This document shows, one piece after another, positions 8,571 to 17,091 of a DNA stretch of 64,000 nucleotides (its first letter is position 1; each line of letters begins with the position of its first letter). The stretch lies in NCBI GenBank assembly GCA_052379845.1, contig JBQTCF010000022.1, one strand, 5' to 3'. Made by a program: the position numbers and the translations under genes. The DNA is from Roseinatronobacter sp052379845 (GTDB lineage Bacteria > Pseudomonadota > Alphaproteobacteria > Rhodobacterales > Rhodobacteraceae). The notes beneath the pieces are model-generated. The model was not told where the DNA came from. It did not search any database and saw only the letters and a program-made list of their open reading frames with translations.

Positions 8571-10067
8571 CTAAGGTCGTGTGCTAGGTTTGCGCATCGC
8601 TGAATACACGCCCCAGATCAGCAGACAGAATGTAATGAACAAAACGCTCGCGCTTATCGGGCGCTGAAGGAATGTCATCGGATCCCCCCGGCCCAGAAGC
8701 ATGGCCCGGCGGAAATGCTCCTCCATCAAGGGGCCAAGGACGAAGCCCAATATCATTGGCGCGGCAGGAAAGGACAGGTAGCGCAACGCATAGCCCAAAA
8801 TGCCGAAGAATGCGACCAGAAGCACATCGAAGCTGCTGTTATTCACGCTGTAGGTGCCGATGCAAACAAACATCAGGACAGCAGGAAACAGCCATTGATA
8901 GGGGACCGTCAGCAGGCGAACCCAAAGTCCGATCAGCGGGATGTTCAGAACCAGAAGAAGCAGGTTTCCAATCCAGAAACTCATGATCAAGCCCCAGAAC
9001 AACGCGGGTTGTTCTGTCATCAGTTGCGGACCGGGTGCGATACCGTGGATCATCAGGGCCCCCAGCATCAACGCCATTGTGGCCGATCCGGGAATGCCAA
9101 GCGCAAGCGTGGGTATGAATGCAGTCTGGTCAGCGGCATTGTTGGCCGATTCCGGCCCCATGATCCCTTCAATCGCACCCTTGCCAAAGCGTTCAGGTTC
9201 CTTGGCTACCCTCTGTTCCAAGGCATATGACATAAACGCGGCAATCGAAGGCCCCGTCCCCGGCAAGGTTCCGAAAAATGACCCAACGGCAGAGCCGCGC
9301 AGCATTGGAAACCATGACCGGCGCATGTCATCGCGCGTGGGTTTCATTGCCTTGAAGCGCACTGCGTCCGGGTCTACCCCTTTTGCGCTGATCTTGCCGA
9401 CACTTGCGATCACTTCGGATATTCCGAAAAGCCCAAGCGCAAGCGCCACCAGCGCAATACCATCTGCAAGTTCGACAAGTCCGAAGGTAAAGCGCCGCGC
9501 GCCGGAATATATATCGGACCCCACCAAACCGAACAGAACCCCCAGACACACCATGATCAACCCTTTGATCATCGCCCCGTTCGACATGCCTGATGCCGCA
9601 ATCAGGCCCAGCAGCATAAGCGCGAAATACTCGGTTGAGGAAAACTGCAACGCCATCTGGCTGATTGTGCCGGAAAACCCCATCAGCAGGATAATTCCGA
9701 CAGACCCGCCGAAGAACGACGCAACAGTTGTCATCAGCAGCGCAACGCCCGCGCGGCCCTGCTGTGCCATCGGGTATCCATCCAGCGCGGTGATGGCGCT
9801 TGACGGGGTTCCCGGAACGTTCAGAAGAATTGACGCGGTGCTGCCGCCATAGGTGGTGCCATACCAAATGCCCGCGAGCATGATGAGGGCCGCCGTCGGT
9901 TCAAGCTGGAAGGTCAGCGGAAACAACATCGAGATTGCGGCCAGAACGCCAATTCCGGGAATAACACCCAGAAGTGTCCCCATGAACACACCGACGAAAC
10001 ACCACATCAGGTTGTTCAACGACAGCGCAGTTTCCAGGCCCAGCAAGATGTTGTCAAAAAACGTCAT
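8571..10067 (-). CDS. tctA: tripartite tricarboxylate transporter large permease (TctA)
   Basis: The 498-residue membrane protein has the TctA signature (FMGTLLGVIPGIGVLAAISM near the start, LPGTGPSIAAFMSY in the middle, and TALGIPGS-type repeat LALGIPGSATMALMLGALM). It forms the main channel of a TTT importer for carboxylic acids. The start at 10067 overlaps the tctB stop by four bases (ATGA); an open frame further upstream is antisense-like sequence inside tctB. Together with tctB and tctC it forms the transport part of the operon that begins at 13295. Confidence 0.95.
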   Translation of the reverse strand: MTFFDNILLGLETALSLNNLMWCFVGVFMGTLLGVIPGIGVLAAISMLFPLTFQLEPTAALIMLAGIWYGTTYGGSTASILLNVPGTPSSAITALDGYPMAQQGRAGVALLMTTVASFFGGSVGIILLMGFSGTISQMALQFSSTEYFALMLLGLIAASGMSNGAMIKGLIMVCLGVLFGLVGSDIYSGARRFTFGLVELADGIALVALALGLFGISEVIASVGKISAKGVDPDAVRFKAMKPTRDDMRRSWFPMLRGSAVGSFFGTLPGTGPSIAAFMSYALEQRVAKEPERFGKGAIEGIMGPESANNAADQTAFIPTLALGIPGSATMALMLGALMIHGIAPGPQLMTEQPALFWGLIMSFWIGNLLLLVLNIPLIGLWVRLLTVPYQWLFPAVLMFVCIGTYSVNNSSFDVLLVAFFGILGYALRYLSFPAAPMILGFVLGPLMEEHFRRAMLLGRGDPMTFLQRPISASVLFITFCLLIWGVYSAMRKPSTRP

Positions 10068-10537
10068 GACCAGTTCCACGCGATCAGGGAGAAGGACAGG
10101 CCAAGGCCAAATTTGAATATCACCGTCGCAAGCACGACCAGAACAAGCGCCAGCACCGCGATACCAAGCGGCTTGTTTCGTGCGTCCGACAGTGCGGAAA
10201 TGCACACCGCCGCTATTACGGCGGGGATCAACCCCATGGGGCGCAACAATATGGCAAAAGCCACCACGCCGGCCACTGTCAGGCCGGCTGTGCGCAATTC
10301 AAACTGCACGGGCGGCCAGTCATGCCCCGCATTCGCCCGCAGGCTGCGCCAGCTGTTCATCGCAAGCACCAGCCCAAGCAAAGACAGGACCGCGCCCAAT
10401 CCGGCAGGGAACATGCCCGGCCCCATACGGCGCAGGGTTCCCATCGGATAGTTTCCATGGGCGTATATGACGATAACAATGCCAACTGCGCAAATCAGCA
10501 GACCTGCAACCATGTCGGCGCGCGCGTTCTGAATCAT
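10064..10537 (-). CDS. tctB: tripartite tricarboxylate transporter small permease (TctB)
   Basis: The 157-residue protein has four hydrophobic segments and the TctB hallmark YPMGTLRRMGPGMFPAGLG, the family's conserved G-x-G-x-FP region. The ATG at 10537 directly follows a strong purine-rich site (GGGAGGGGGAG), while upstream in-frame ATGs code for an unlikely Arg/Cys-rich extension. It is coupled to tctA by ATGA overlap and lies 74 bases after tctC. Confidence 0.92.
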   Translation of the reverse strand: MIQNARADMVAGLLICAVGIVIVIYAHGNYPMGTLRRMGPGMFPAGLGAVLSLLGLVLAMNSWRSLRANAGHDWPPVQFELRTAGLTVAGVVAFAILLRPMGLIPAVIAAVCISALSDARNKPLGIAVLALVLVVLATVIFKFGLGLSFSLIAWNWS

Positions 10538-10611
10538 CTCTCCCCCTCCCGATTGGAAACGTCTTGCGGGCCGCAGCATGACAGCCACGGCCCGCATTCT
10601 GGCATCCCGCT

Positions 10612-11574
10612 CTAGCGCAGGCCCGCCGCATCGACAACATTGGCCCAAGTGGCGACTTCATCAGCCAGAAAGGCGCGGAACTCTTCTGCAGTACCGCCCA
10701 GGACAACACTGCCCTGCGCCTCAAGCGCTGCACGCAATTCGGGTTCTGCCAGCGCTTCGTTAACCGCACGGTTCAATTCCGCGACGGCCTCTTCGGGCAT
10801 ACCGGCCGGACCCACGACGGCCTTCCAGTCTTCGGCCAGATACCCGTCAAACCCAAGCGAGGCAACCGTCGGCACATCAGGCACCAGCGGGTGCGGTTGC
10901 GCCGAAGTTACGGCCAGCAGGCGAACATTGCCCGATTCCACATGCTGCATGACGCTGGGCAGCGAGCCCACATAGATATCGACCACGCCGCCCATCACAT
11001 CAGAAATCGCCTGCGCAATACCTGTATAGGGCACATGTTCAAACACCAGATCGTCCTGCGCCATCAGGCGTTCAATCGACATGTGGGACACGGTTCCTGT
11101 GCCGGGCGTGCCATAAAGGACAGAACCGGGTTCTGCGCGCACAGCCTCCAGCACCGCCGCAAAATCCGCAAACGGGCTGTCGTTATGGGTGATGATTCCC
11201 ATGGGCTGGGCGTTGATCAGGGCGATGGGGGTGAAGTCCGCTAGCGGATCGTATTGCACCTCTGGGTTCAGTGCCGGATTGACGGCCAGGTTCGATGTCT
11301 GCCCCATACCAATGGTCTGCCCGTCACCATCGGCACGCGACAACTGGTCCATCCCGATTGTCCCGCCAGCGCCGGGCTGGTTCAGAATGACAAAATTCCA
11401 GCCCGTAGAGCGCGCAATCTGGTCATTCAGCTGCCGGGCAAGCACATCGGTGCCACCCCCTGGCGGGTAAGGCACAATGTAATCAATGTTGCCGGCAGGA
11501 TAGGATTGTGCAAAAGCACTGCCCCCCAAGGCGATGCATGCTGCGCCTGCCAGTGCGAAAAGTTTGGTTTTCAT
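10612..11574 (-). CDS. tctC: tripartite tricarboxylate transporter substrate-binding protein (TctC/Bug family)
   Basis: The 320-residue protein has a signal peptide ending about residue 23 (..GGSAFAQ) and Bug-family motifs: YIVPYPPGGGTDVLARQL at the start of the mature part, and LNQPGAGGTIGMDQLSRADGDG, where the ligand-carboxylate loops lie. It captures a carboxylic acid in the periplasm for TctAB. The start at 11574 has AGGAGAGAGACT before the ATG. Its location behind a hydroxyacid dehydrogenase and an RraA-like protein suggests a hydroxy- or oxo-acid ligand; this is inference. Confidence 0.93.
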   Translation of the reverse strand: MKTKLFALAGAACIALGGSAFAQSYPAGNIDYIVPYPPGGGTDVLARQLNDQIARSTGWNFVILNQPGAGGTIGMDQLSRADGDGQTIGMGQTSNLAVNPALNPEVQYDPLADFTPIALINAQPMGIITHNDSPFADFAAVLEAVRAEPGSVLYGTPGTGTVSHMSIERLMAQDDLVFEHVPYTGIAQAISDVMGGVVDIYVGSLPSVMQHVESGNVRLLAVTSAQPHPLVPDVPTVASLGFDGYLAEDWKAVVGPAGMPEEAVAELNRAVNEALAEPELRAALEAQGSVVLGGTAEEFRAFLADEVATWANVVDAAGLR

Positions 11575-11611
11575 AGTCTCTCTCCTCCTATGGTAATCAA
11601 TAGTGTCTTCC

Positions 11612-12292
11612 TCATGCCGCTGGAATTGTGCAGCCAAGGCGGCGCAATGTTTCATCTATCCAGCTGCGGTCGTTTGTTTGCGCGGTGATTTGCGCCATAA
11701 GTTTGCCCTCAGCCATCTGTTTGGCCTCGGTTTTTTCCAGAACTTCGGAAGCAACCGCAAAGGGCACGGCCAGAACCCCGTCACCATCACCGATGATTAG
11801 GTCGCCGGGCTCAATGACCATGCCATCCAAGGCAATGGGCACGTTGATTTCGCCGGGGCCGTCCTTGTAGGGACCGCGATGTGTAATTCCCGCAGCCCAA
11901 AGCGGCAGGTTCGCTTCGGCAATCGCATCTGCATCGCGGATTGCGCCGTTTATCACAAAGCCAGCAACGCCGCGGTTGATGGCATGGGCCAGCATCAGTT
12001 CGCCCATTAGTGAATTGGTCAGATCGCCCCCCCCGTCAACGACGATCACATCGCCGGGAATAGCCATGTCGATGGCCTTGTGCAGCATCAGGTTGTCGCC
12101 CGGTCGTGCCTTGACCGTGATGGCCGGTCCGGCCATTCCACCGCTGCGATGCATCCGCATCAGGCGCGGTCCTGCCCCTGTCATGCGGTGCATCGCATCG
12201 CTGACATTCGCCACAGGTAATGCGGCGAAACGGGCAATCAGATCAGTGGAAACCGCGCGTTCACGGTTGAGAATACGAAAACCGATGGACAT
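11612..12292 (-). CDS. RraA-like / HMG-CHA aldolase-like protein
   Basis: The 226-residue protein is a single RraA-like domain, with the family patterns VANVSDAMHRM, GDVIVVDGGGD..NSLMGELM, GFVINGAIRDADAI and PGDLIIGDGDGVLAVP. The G-D-x20-R-D-type metal/substrate motif of the aldolase branch is visible as GELM...GAIRDAD. Members are either 4-carboxy-4-hydroxy-2-oxoadipate/oxaloacetate-acting aldolases or of unknown function. As part of an uptake-and-dehydrogenase operon, a catabolic aldolase or decarboxylase role is more likely than RNase E inhibition. It starts one base after the dehydrogenase stop, with CAGGAG before the ATG. Confidence 0.85.
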   Translation of the reverse strand: MSIGFRILNRERAVSTDLIARFAALPVANVSDAMHRMTGAGPRLMRMHRSGGMAGPAITVKARPGDNLMLHKAIDMAIPGDVIVVDGGGDLTNSLMGELMLAHAINRGVAGFVINGAIRDADAIAEANLPLWAAGITHRGPYKDGPGEINVPIALDGMVIEPGDLIIGDGDGVLAVPFAVASEVLEKTEAKQMAEGKLMAQITAQTNDRSWIDETLRRLGCTIPAA

Positions 12293-12293
12293 A

Positions 12294-13295
12294 TTATTCT
12301 CCTGTCGCCGGGGCCAGTTCGGCCAGCAAGTGCCGGTTCATGATACGGTGCTCAGGGATATCGCGCCCTTCAAGCATGTCGATTATCCCGCGCAAGGCTT
12401 CTTGACCTACACGCGCATTGGCCTGATCGGTGACACCACCGATATGGGGTGTGACCAGAATGCGCGGATCGGACAGGAAAGGATGGTTCGCGGGCGGGGG
12501 TTCCACCGCGAATGTATCCAATCCCGCCCCCGCAAGGTGGCCTGACCTGATCGCATCCAGCAGGGCATCTTCGTCAATCAACCCGCCGCGCGCGGTATTG
12601 ATCACATAGGACTGCGCGGGCATCTGCGCGATGTTCACGGCATTTACAACCGCGCGTGTGGCGTCGTTCAGCGGGCAATGAAGGCTAAGTATATCCGAGT
12701 TGCGCAACAGGTCTGCCAAGGTGTTGCAGCGGTCAATACCTATACGTTCAAACGTGTCATCGGGTGCGAAAGGGTCGAAGGCGTGCAGCTTCAGACCAAG
12801 CCCACATGCCATCCGCGCCGTGGCCTGCGCGATGGCCCCCATCCCCAGCAGGCCCATCCGCAAACCGGCCAGCTCCCGCCCTGAATAGCCCGGTTTTTCC
12901 CAACGACCGGCCCGCATTCCAGCGTCAAGGGGGCCCAGTCGCTTAACAACGCCAAGGATAAGCGCAATCGCGTGTTCGGCCACCGAAGTGGCATTCGCAC
13001 CAGTCGCGGCCAGAACCGGAATACCGCGAGCGGCGGCGGCGTCCAGGTCGATATTGTCCACCCCGGCACCATGTTTGGAAATAACCCGCAGTCCGGGTGC
13101 GGCATCCATCACGACCGCATCAATCCGACCCATCCGCGCGATGATCGCGGTCGCGCCGCTATCGGCCAGCGCCCCCACCAGTTGGGCGGGGCTGGCATAG
13201 GGCGGGGCGTAGTGAAGCGCATATCCTGATGTCGCTGCCAACCTGACAGCGTCCGGGTGTAGGTTCGGTCCAGTAACGAGGATGGATTTCGACAT
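12294..13295 (-). CDS. D-isomer-specific 2-hydroxyacid dehydrogenase (NAD-dependent)
   Basis: The 333-residue protein has the two-lobed 2-hydroxyacid dehydrogenase fold. The NAD-binding Rossmann motif is GLRMGLLGMGAIAQATARM, and the catalytic arginine, glutamate and histidine fall in INTARGGLIDEDAL, DTFAVEPP and TPHIGGVT. It interconverts a 2-oxoacid and a D-2-hydroxyacid. It is the first gene of the operon leading to rraA-like and tctCBA, and is divergent from a LysR regulator. The start at 13295 has AAGGAACATT before the ATG; the upstream open frame is not supported. The substrate is unknown. Confidence 0.9.
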   Translation of the reverse strand: MSKSILVTGPNLHPDAVRLAATSGYALHYAPPYASPAQLVGALADSGATAIIARMGRIDAVVMDAAPGLRVISKHGAGVDNIDLDAAAARGIPVLAATGANATSVAEHAIALILGVVKRLGPLDAGMRAGRWEKPGYSGRELAGLRMGLLGMGAIAQATARMACGLGLKLHAFDPFAPDDTFERIGIDRCNTLADLLRNSDILSLHCPLNDATRAVVNAVNIAQMPAQSYVINTARGGLIDEDALLDAIRSGHLAGAGLDTFAVEPPPANHPFLSDPRILVTPHIGGVTDQANARVGQEALRGIIDMLEGRDIPEHRIMNRHLLAELAPATGE

Positions 13296-13411
13296 AATGT
13301 TCCTTGGCGCAGAGAGCTTGGTGCCCTGCCGTTTCTGAGTCTCATAAGTGATTGGGCCGGACCCCTCTCCCAAGGGGGTGGCATTCTCCTGCGACCTATC
13401 ATATCGGAGAA

Positions 13412-13446
13412 TAATGCTTTACAAAAACGCCAATTTTAGCATATTA
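13412..13446. promoter_or_regulatory. possible LysR operator / promoter region
   Basis: An AT-rich inverted repeat, TAATGCT (13412-13418) facing AGCATATTA (13438-13446), lies 22 bases before the lysR start and between the divergent units. Its spacing and dyad form fit a LysR-type site covering its own promoter. No second copy exists in the window to support it. Confidence 0.35.
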
Positions 13447-13468
13447 AGTTTAGAAAAACTGGATTAAT

Positions 13469-14377
13469 ATGGACACGAGACAGCTTCGCACCCTATTGGC
13501 CATCGTCCAGCACGGCGGTTTCGCCAAAGCGGCTGAAGCTGTGCATATCACCCCATCGGCGGTCAGCCAGCAAATTCAAGCCCTGGAGCAGGAACTGGGC
13601 GCAACGCTGTTCGAACGCAGCAGCCGCCCCCCATCGCTGACGCCACAGGGCCTGCAAGTGGTCGAAATGGCGACGAATATTCTGCGTATGGTCGCTGAGA
13701 CGCGCACCGATTTGTCAGGCAATCAGGTGAACGGCACGCTTTTGCTTGGGTCGGTGCGCACCAGTGCGCTGGGGGTTCTGCCGCGCGCGATCATGAAAAT
13801 GCGCACGAAATATCCGCAACTCAAGATTAATCTTCGTGTTGGCAATTCCTCCAGCTTGATCGCTGAAGTTGCGGCCGGGCGACTGGATGCCGCTGTTGTC
13901 GCAGAAAACATGAGTATCCCGCAACTGATACGCTGGAGTCCCTTCCTGCGCGAACCTTTGTGGGTCATAGCGTCCAGGGATCTTGCTTCAGATGACCCTG
14001 TCACAATGCTCAAAACCCTGCCCTTTGTGCGCTTTCACAGCCCGGTTCCGTTGGCGGGACTTATCGACACCGAACTGGCCCGATTGCAGATCGCAACGCA
14101 GGATATCGCGGAAATGGATTCGATCGCATCCATCATCAATTGCGTGGCAGAAGGGATGGGCATTTCAATTGTGCCGGACATAGCGCTGCGCGAACCAGAT
14201 GCCGAAAATCTTATCTACCGTCCCTTTGGTCAGCCGCAGATTTATCGTCAGATCGGCCTGATTGAGCGGATTAATTCCAGCCGGTCAGCGGTTATCAACC
14301 ATTTTCATGGAATCTTGGCCGATACATGCGGCGAACATGGGGTTGTGCGCGACGCGACAAACGAAAATTATCTTTGA
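13469..14377 (+). CDS. LysR-family transcriptional regulator
   Basis: The 302-residue protein starts with the typical LysR helix-turn-helix (residues 1-60: MDTRQLRTLLAIVQHGGFAKAAEAVHITPSAVSQQI..) and continues with a periplasmic-binding-protein-like effector domain. It is divergent from the hydroxyacid dehydrogenase/rraA/tctCBA operon and is its likely activator, with the transported acid as probable effector. The ribosome site before the ATG is weak. The gene is followed by a small hairpin with a T-run. Confidence 0.92.
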   Translation: MDTRQLRTLLAIVQHGGFAKAAEAVHITPSAVSQQIQALEQELGATLFERSSRPPSLTPQGLQVVEMATNILRMVAETRTDLSGNQVNGTLLLGSVRTSALGVLPRAIMKMRTKYPQLKINLRVGNSSSLIAEVAAGRLDAAVVAENMSIPQLIRWSPFLREPLWVIASRDLASDDPVTMLKTLPFVRFHSPVPLAGLIDTELARLQIATQDIAEMDSIASIINCVAEGMGISIVPDIALREPDAENLIYRPFGQPQIYRQIGLIERINSSRSAVINHFHGILADTCGEHGVVRDATNENYL

Positions 14378-14379
14378 AA

Positions 14380-14408
14380 GGTGATGTCACAATCTATCAC
14401 CGATTTTT
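14380..14408 (+). terminator. weak intrinsic terminator after lysR
   Basis: A six-base-pair stem GGTGAT / ATCACC with a ten-base loop is followed by GATTTTT. It begins three bases after the lysR stop. The stem is short, so termination may be incomplete. Confidence 0.45.
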
Positions 14409-14550
14409 CTTGCCTTGATTTTCTGATCGTCACGCACATGTGGCATCCGGCTTTGCGGTTCGCATACCAGCTGGTTGAGTTCCGTCGCTGCTATGTGCCT
14501 AAGCGACCGCTTGGACGGCTGCCGCCAAACTGACTGAAAGCCCGCAAAGG

Positions 14551-14568
14551 GCCGGGTGCGCACCCGGC
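14551..14568. repeat. perfect 18-bp palindrome
   Basis: GCCGGGTGCGCACCCGGC is a perfect palindrome in the 271-base space between lysR and the next gene. There is no T-run, so it is either an operator-like site or a leftover extragenic palindrome. The core occurs once in the window. Confidence 0.4.
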
Positions 14569-14648
14569 AGCTTGCCTGCACTTGCCGTGGGCCGAGCGGG
14601 GCACATCTTTGGTCGGGTCGATTGTATTTTGAATTCTGGAACGCCTTC

Positions 14649-14846
14649 ATGCCCAAACGCACCTATCCCAAAGATGCCCTGCTGATCGAGCAGGCCGCCG
14701 ATCTTGAAGAGATCGTCAAGGACAAACGCGCCGATTGGCGCGCGACCGGAGCTAAGGCGCGCAGACGCCAGCGCCGCTACAAGACCTTGCTGATCCAGCA
14801 ACTCGTGAAGGATGGCGGTGAAACAGATGCGGGTGATATGGCATGA
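14649..14846 (+). CDS. small basic hypothetical protein
   Basis: The 65-residue protein (MPKRTYPKDALLIEQAADLEEI...) is highly charged and likely helical, with an Arg/Lys-rich central stretch (residues about 20-37). Its stop overlaps the start of the FolB-like gene (ATGA), which supports it as a real, translated gene coupled to that protein. I do not recognise a family; the basic helix might bind nucleic acid or another protein. Confidence 0.6.
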   Translation: MPKRTYPKDALLIEQAADLEEIVKDKRADWRATGAKARRRQRRYKTLLIQQLVKDGGETDAGDMA

Positions 14847-15268
14847 CCGGACAGGCCCGAATTGCGATGCGCGGCCTGCATTTGCCCTGCACCATCGGGC
14901 ACTATCCGACCGGGACAGTTGCGCCCGATCTGCACCTGCTGGATCTTATCCTGACCATTTCGTCAGAGCATGTCCTTGTTGCGGCAGATGAGATGGCGCA
15001 GGTCTTCGATTACGACCCGTTGCTGGCGCAGATTTCGAGAATTGCCTGCGCCCGGCATTATGTCACCCAAGAATATCTGTTGACACGGATCGTGCGGGTT
15101 TGCGCGGCCTATAAGCAGATCACTGCGCTGGAGGCGAAGTTGCGCAAAAGTCCAGTGGGCGGCGGCACCGTCGGGGTCGAGCTGATCCTCAAATCCGAGG
15201 ATCTGGAGAAATTGCGGGCCTTGAATGCGGACCAGGCCGAACCAGACGGTCAGGGGGCCAACCAGTGA
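14843..15268 (+). CDS. dihydroneopterin aldolase-like (FolB) protein
   Basis: The 141-residue protein has the size and pattern of FolB/tunnelling-fold enzymes: IAMRGLHLPCTIGHYP at the start, a central FDYDPLLAQISRIA region, the helical QEYLLTRIVRVCAA, and the terminal strand GGTVGVEL. Classical FolB cleaves dihydroneopterin in folate synthesis. The gene lies beside FAD- and FMN-type proteins and a TIGR03643 protein rather than other folate genes. That suggests a specialised pterin or folate cofactor role, perhaps linked to photolyase/cryptochrome chemistry; this is inference. The last 19 bases overlap the end of the opposing PNPOx-like gene. Confidence 0.72.
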   Translation: MTGQARIAMRGLHLPCTIGHYPTGTVAPDLHLLDLILTISSEHVLVAADEMAQVFDYDPLLAQISRIACARHYVTQEYLLTRIVRVCAAYKQITALEAKLRKSPVGGGTVGVELILKSEDLEKLRALNADQAEPDGQGANQ

Positions 15269-15819
15269 CCAGCCCAACCACCCGCCCGGCAGTATTCGGC
15301 ACGCCGATGGTTCGGACCAAGATGGACGACATCGATGCTGTCGATGGTCAAATGTAGCACTGCGAACGCTTCCGGGTCAGGGATTTTGGTATAGCCAAGC
15401 GCATCTGACAGGGGGATTCCGGGTGAGGGTGTGCTGCCATAGGCCATGCGAGCGTGATCCGGCATCTTTCGCCAGAGTTCTGCCACATCCGTTCCCGTCA
15501 GGATGGATGCGGACGCGGCAAGACGGATCTGTAAATGCGCGCCGCTGTCCCAGATATGCAGCGCTGCAAAGGGTGAGGTCCGTAATTCTGCCACCTTGTG
15601 CGACTGCAAGTCAGTATAGACAAGGATTGTTCCATTTCCTTTATCCGCCGCGCGCAATACAACTGTGCGCGCCTGTGGCCGCCCGCTGGTTGAGACTGTG
15701 GCCAGCGTCGGGTGACGGGCGGGGGCATGGCGATCATGCACGCCGCGCGAAAGCCGGGTCCAGACCTGATCGAACAATGTCTCCAGCGACCGGGCCCAGC
15801 CAAACGGGTCTGTCGTCAT
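15250..15819 (-). CDS. pyridoxamine 5'-phosphate oxidase-related FMN-binding protein
   Basis: The 189-residue protein is a split-barrel flavin protein. It has PTLATVSTSGRPQARTVVLR, then ILVYTDLQSHKVAELRTSPFAALHIW (FMN phosphate-binding region), and a C-terminal part ending VVHLGPNHRRAEY. This is the Alr4036/PNPOx-like group rather than true PdxH, whose PLP-site C-terminal motif is not visible. It is coupled to the TIGR03643 gene upstream by a four-base overlap. The substrate is unknown. Confidence 0.8.
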   Translation of the reverse strand: MTTDPFGWARSLETLFDQVWTRLSRGVHDRHAPARHPTLATVSTSGRPQARTVVLRAADKGNGTILVYTDLQSHKVAELRTSPFAALHIWDSGAHLQIRLAASASILTGTDVAELWRKMPDHARMAYGSTPSPGIPLSDALGYTKIPDPEAFAVLHLTIDSIDVVHLGPNHRRAEYCRAGGWAGHWLAP

Positions 15820-16028
15820 TTATATACCTCGCGCCGGTCAGAGAATTGACGCACCCGCCTCCGCCAGGCGCGGTAACTTCCCGGCTTCAAGCTGCGCCGC
15901 ATCAGGGATTTCACCTCATCCGCGCCTAGCCCATGCAGAGTGAGAATATCGTGGAAACTTGCCTTGTCGCTCAAGGCCATTTCGACAATTTCGCTGACTG
16001 TTTCGATATCGAGAACTTGTTTTTTCAT
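15816..16028 (-). CDS. TIGR03643 / DUF2805 family small protein
   Basis: The 70-residue protein shows the family pattern of an N-terminal helix (VSEIVEMALSDKASFHDIL), GLGADEVKSLMRRSLKPGSYRAWRRRV and a basic tail. From memory, the family is often encoded near photolyase or cryptochrome genes, and its function is unknown. The predicted fold is a helix-turn-helix-like small helical protein. It is the first gene of a two-gene minus-strand unit with the PNPOx-like gene and is divergent from the FAD oxidoreductase at 16147. Confidence 0.78.
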   Translation of the reverse strand: MKKQVLDIETVSEIVEMALSDKASFHDILTLHGLGADEVKSLMRRSLKPGSYRAWRRRVRQFSDRREVYK

Positions 16029-16146
16029 GATGTGGCGCAGGGTTCAAGGGCAGTGTGACAAGATGATGCACCAACCTGTTAAGTCAATTGACGATCCGGC
16101 ACTGCGGCATATCTTCAAGGTGCGGCAAAGGGTTGGCGAACAATGT

Positions 16147-17091
16147 ATGGATGAGATCATCATCATCGGCAGCGGTATGGCAGGGACCACTTGTGCCCGC
16201 ATTCTGGCGGGTGCGGGCGCGGCTGTGCGCGTGCTGGACAAGGGGCGCGGGATCGGGGGGCGCATGGCGACGCGCTCTGTGGCCACGGCTGCAGGTGGCC
16301 TGACCTTTGATCATGGCGCGCAATATCTGCGACCGCGCGACCCCTCATTTGCGCAGATACTGGCGCAGGCAGGCGCGCGCGCCTGGCCAGATGGACCGGA
16401 TCACGGCAGGCAGGTTGGCATGCCCGGCATGTCCGGGGTGCTGCGCGCGCAAGCTGATGGATTGACGGTCACACAGCAGACAGAGGTGGCGGCGGTTGCA
16501 TGGCGGGATGGGGTCTGGCATCTGAGCACAGGCACTGGCGACATACAGGCCAGCCGCATAATCCTGACCATCCCGGCGCCGCAAGTCACGGCCCTTCTTG
16601 GCGACACGCACCCATTCGCCGCCCACCTTGCACGCGTGGTGATGGAGCCCTGCCTGACCCTGATGGCCGCCTTCCCGCCAGATAGCCCGCGTCCGTTTAC
16701 CAACCGGTTGGACCCGTCACATCCGCTGGCATGGATCGCGCAGGACAGCACGAAGCCGGGCCGCCCGCAGACGGCCGTGACTTGGGTTGCACAGGCAAGC
16801 GCGGCGTTCTCTCGTGAACAGCTTGAAGCCAGCCCTGACGATATCGCCGCGCGCATGCTGCCATTGCTGGCGGGCGTTCTGGACGTAGACCCTGCGCTTG
16901 CGCTTTATGCACGCGCCCATCGCTGGCGCTATGCGCAGGCCAGCACGCCATTGGGGCAGCCATTTCTGCGCAGCCGTGACCGGACGCTGTATGTCGGTGG
17001 CGACTGGTGCCTCGGCCCCCGCGCCGAAGATGCCTGGCATAGCGGGCGCGCAATCGCCCGTGATGTTCTGGACGATGCCGATGTGGACTGA
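16147..17091 (+). CDS. renalase-like NAD(P)/FAD-dependent oxidoreductase (COG3380 type)
   Basis: The 314-residue protein starts with an FAD-binding Rossmann motif (IIIIGSGMAGTTCARIL), followed by VRVLDKGRGIGGRMATR and FDHGAQYLRPR, and ends with the second FAD site (LYVGGDWCLGPRAEDAWHSG). This pattern is typical of bacterial renalase-like/COG3380 flavoproteins. Members oxidise pyridine nucleotides or unknown amines. The start at 16147 begins the Rossmann strand; an in-frame ATG at 16062 would add 28 residues. The gene overlaps the next by 11 bases. Confidence 0.85.
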   Translation: MDEIIIIGSGMAGTTCARILAGAGAAVRVLDKGRGIGGRMATRSVATAAGGLTFDHGAQYLRPRDPSFAQILAQAGARAWPDGPDHGRQVGMPGMSGVLRAQADGLTVTQQTEVAAVAWRDGVWHLSTGTGDIQASRIILTIPAPQVTALLGDTHPFAAHLARVVMEPCLTLMAAFPPDSPRPFTNRLDPSHPLAWIAQDSTKPGRPQTAVTWVAQASAAFSREQLEASPDDIAARMLPLLAGVLDVDPALALYARAHRWRYAQASTPLGQPFLRSRDRTLYVGGDWCLGPRAEDAWHSGRAIARDVLDDADVD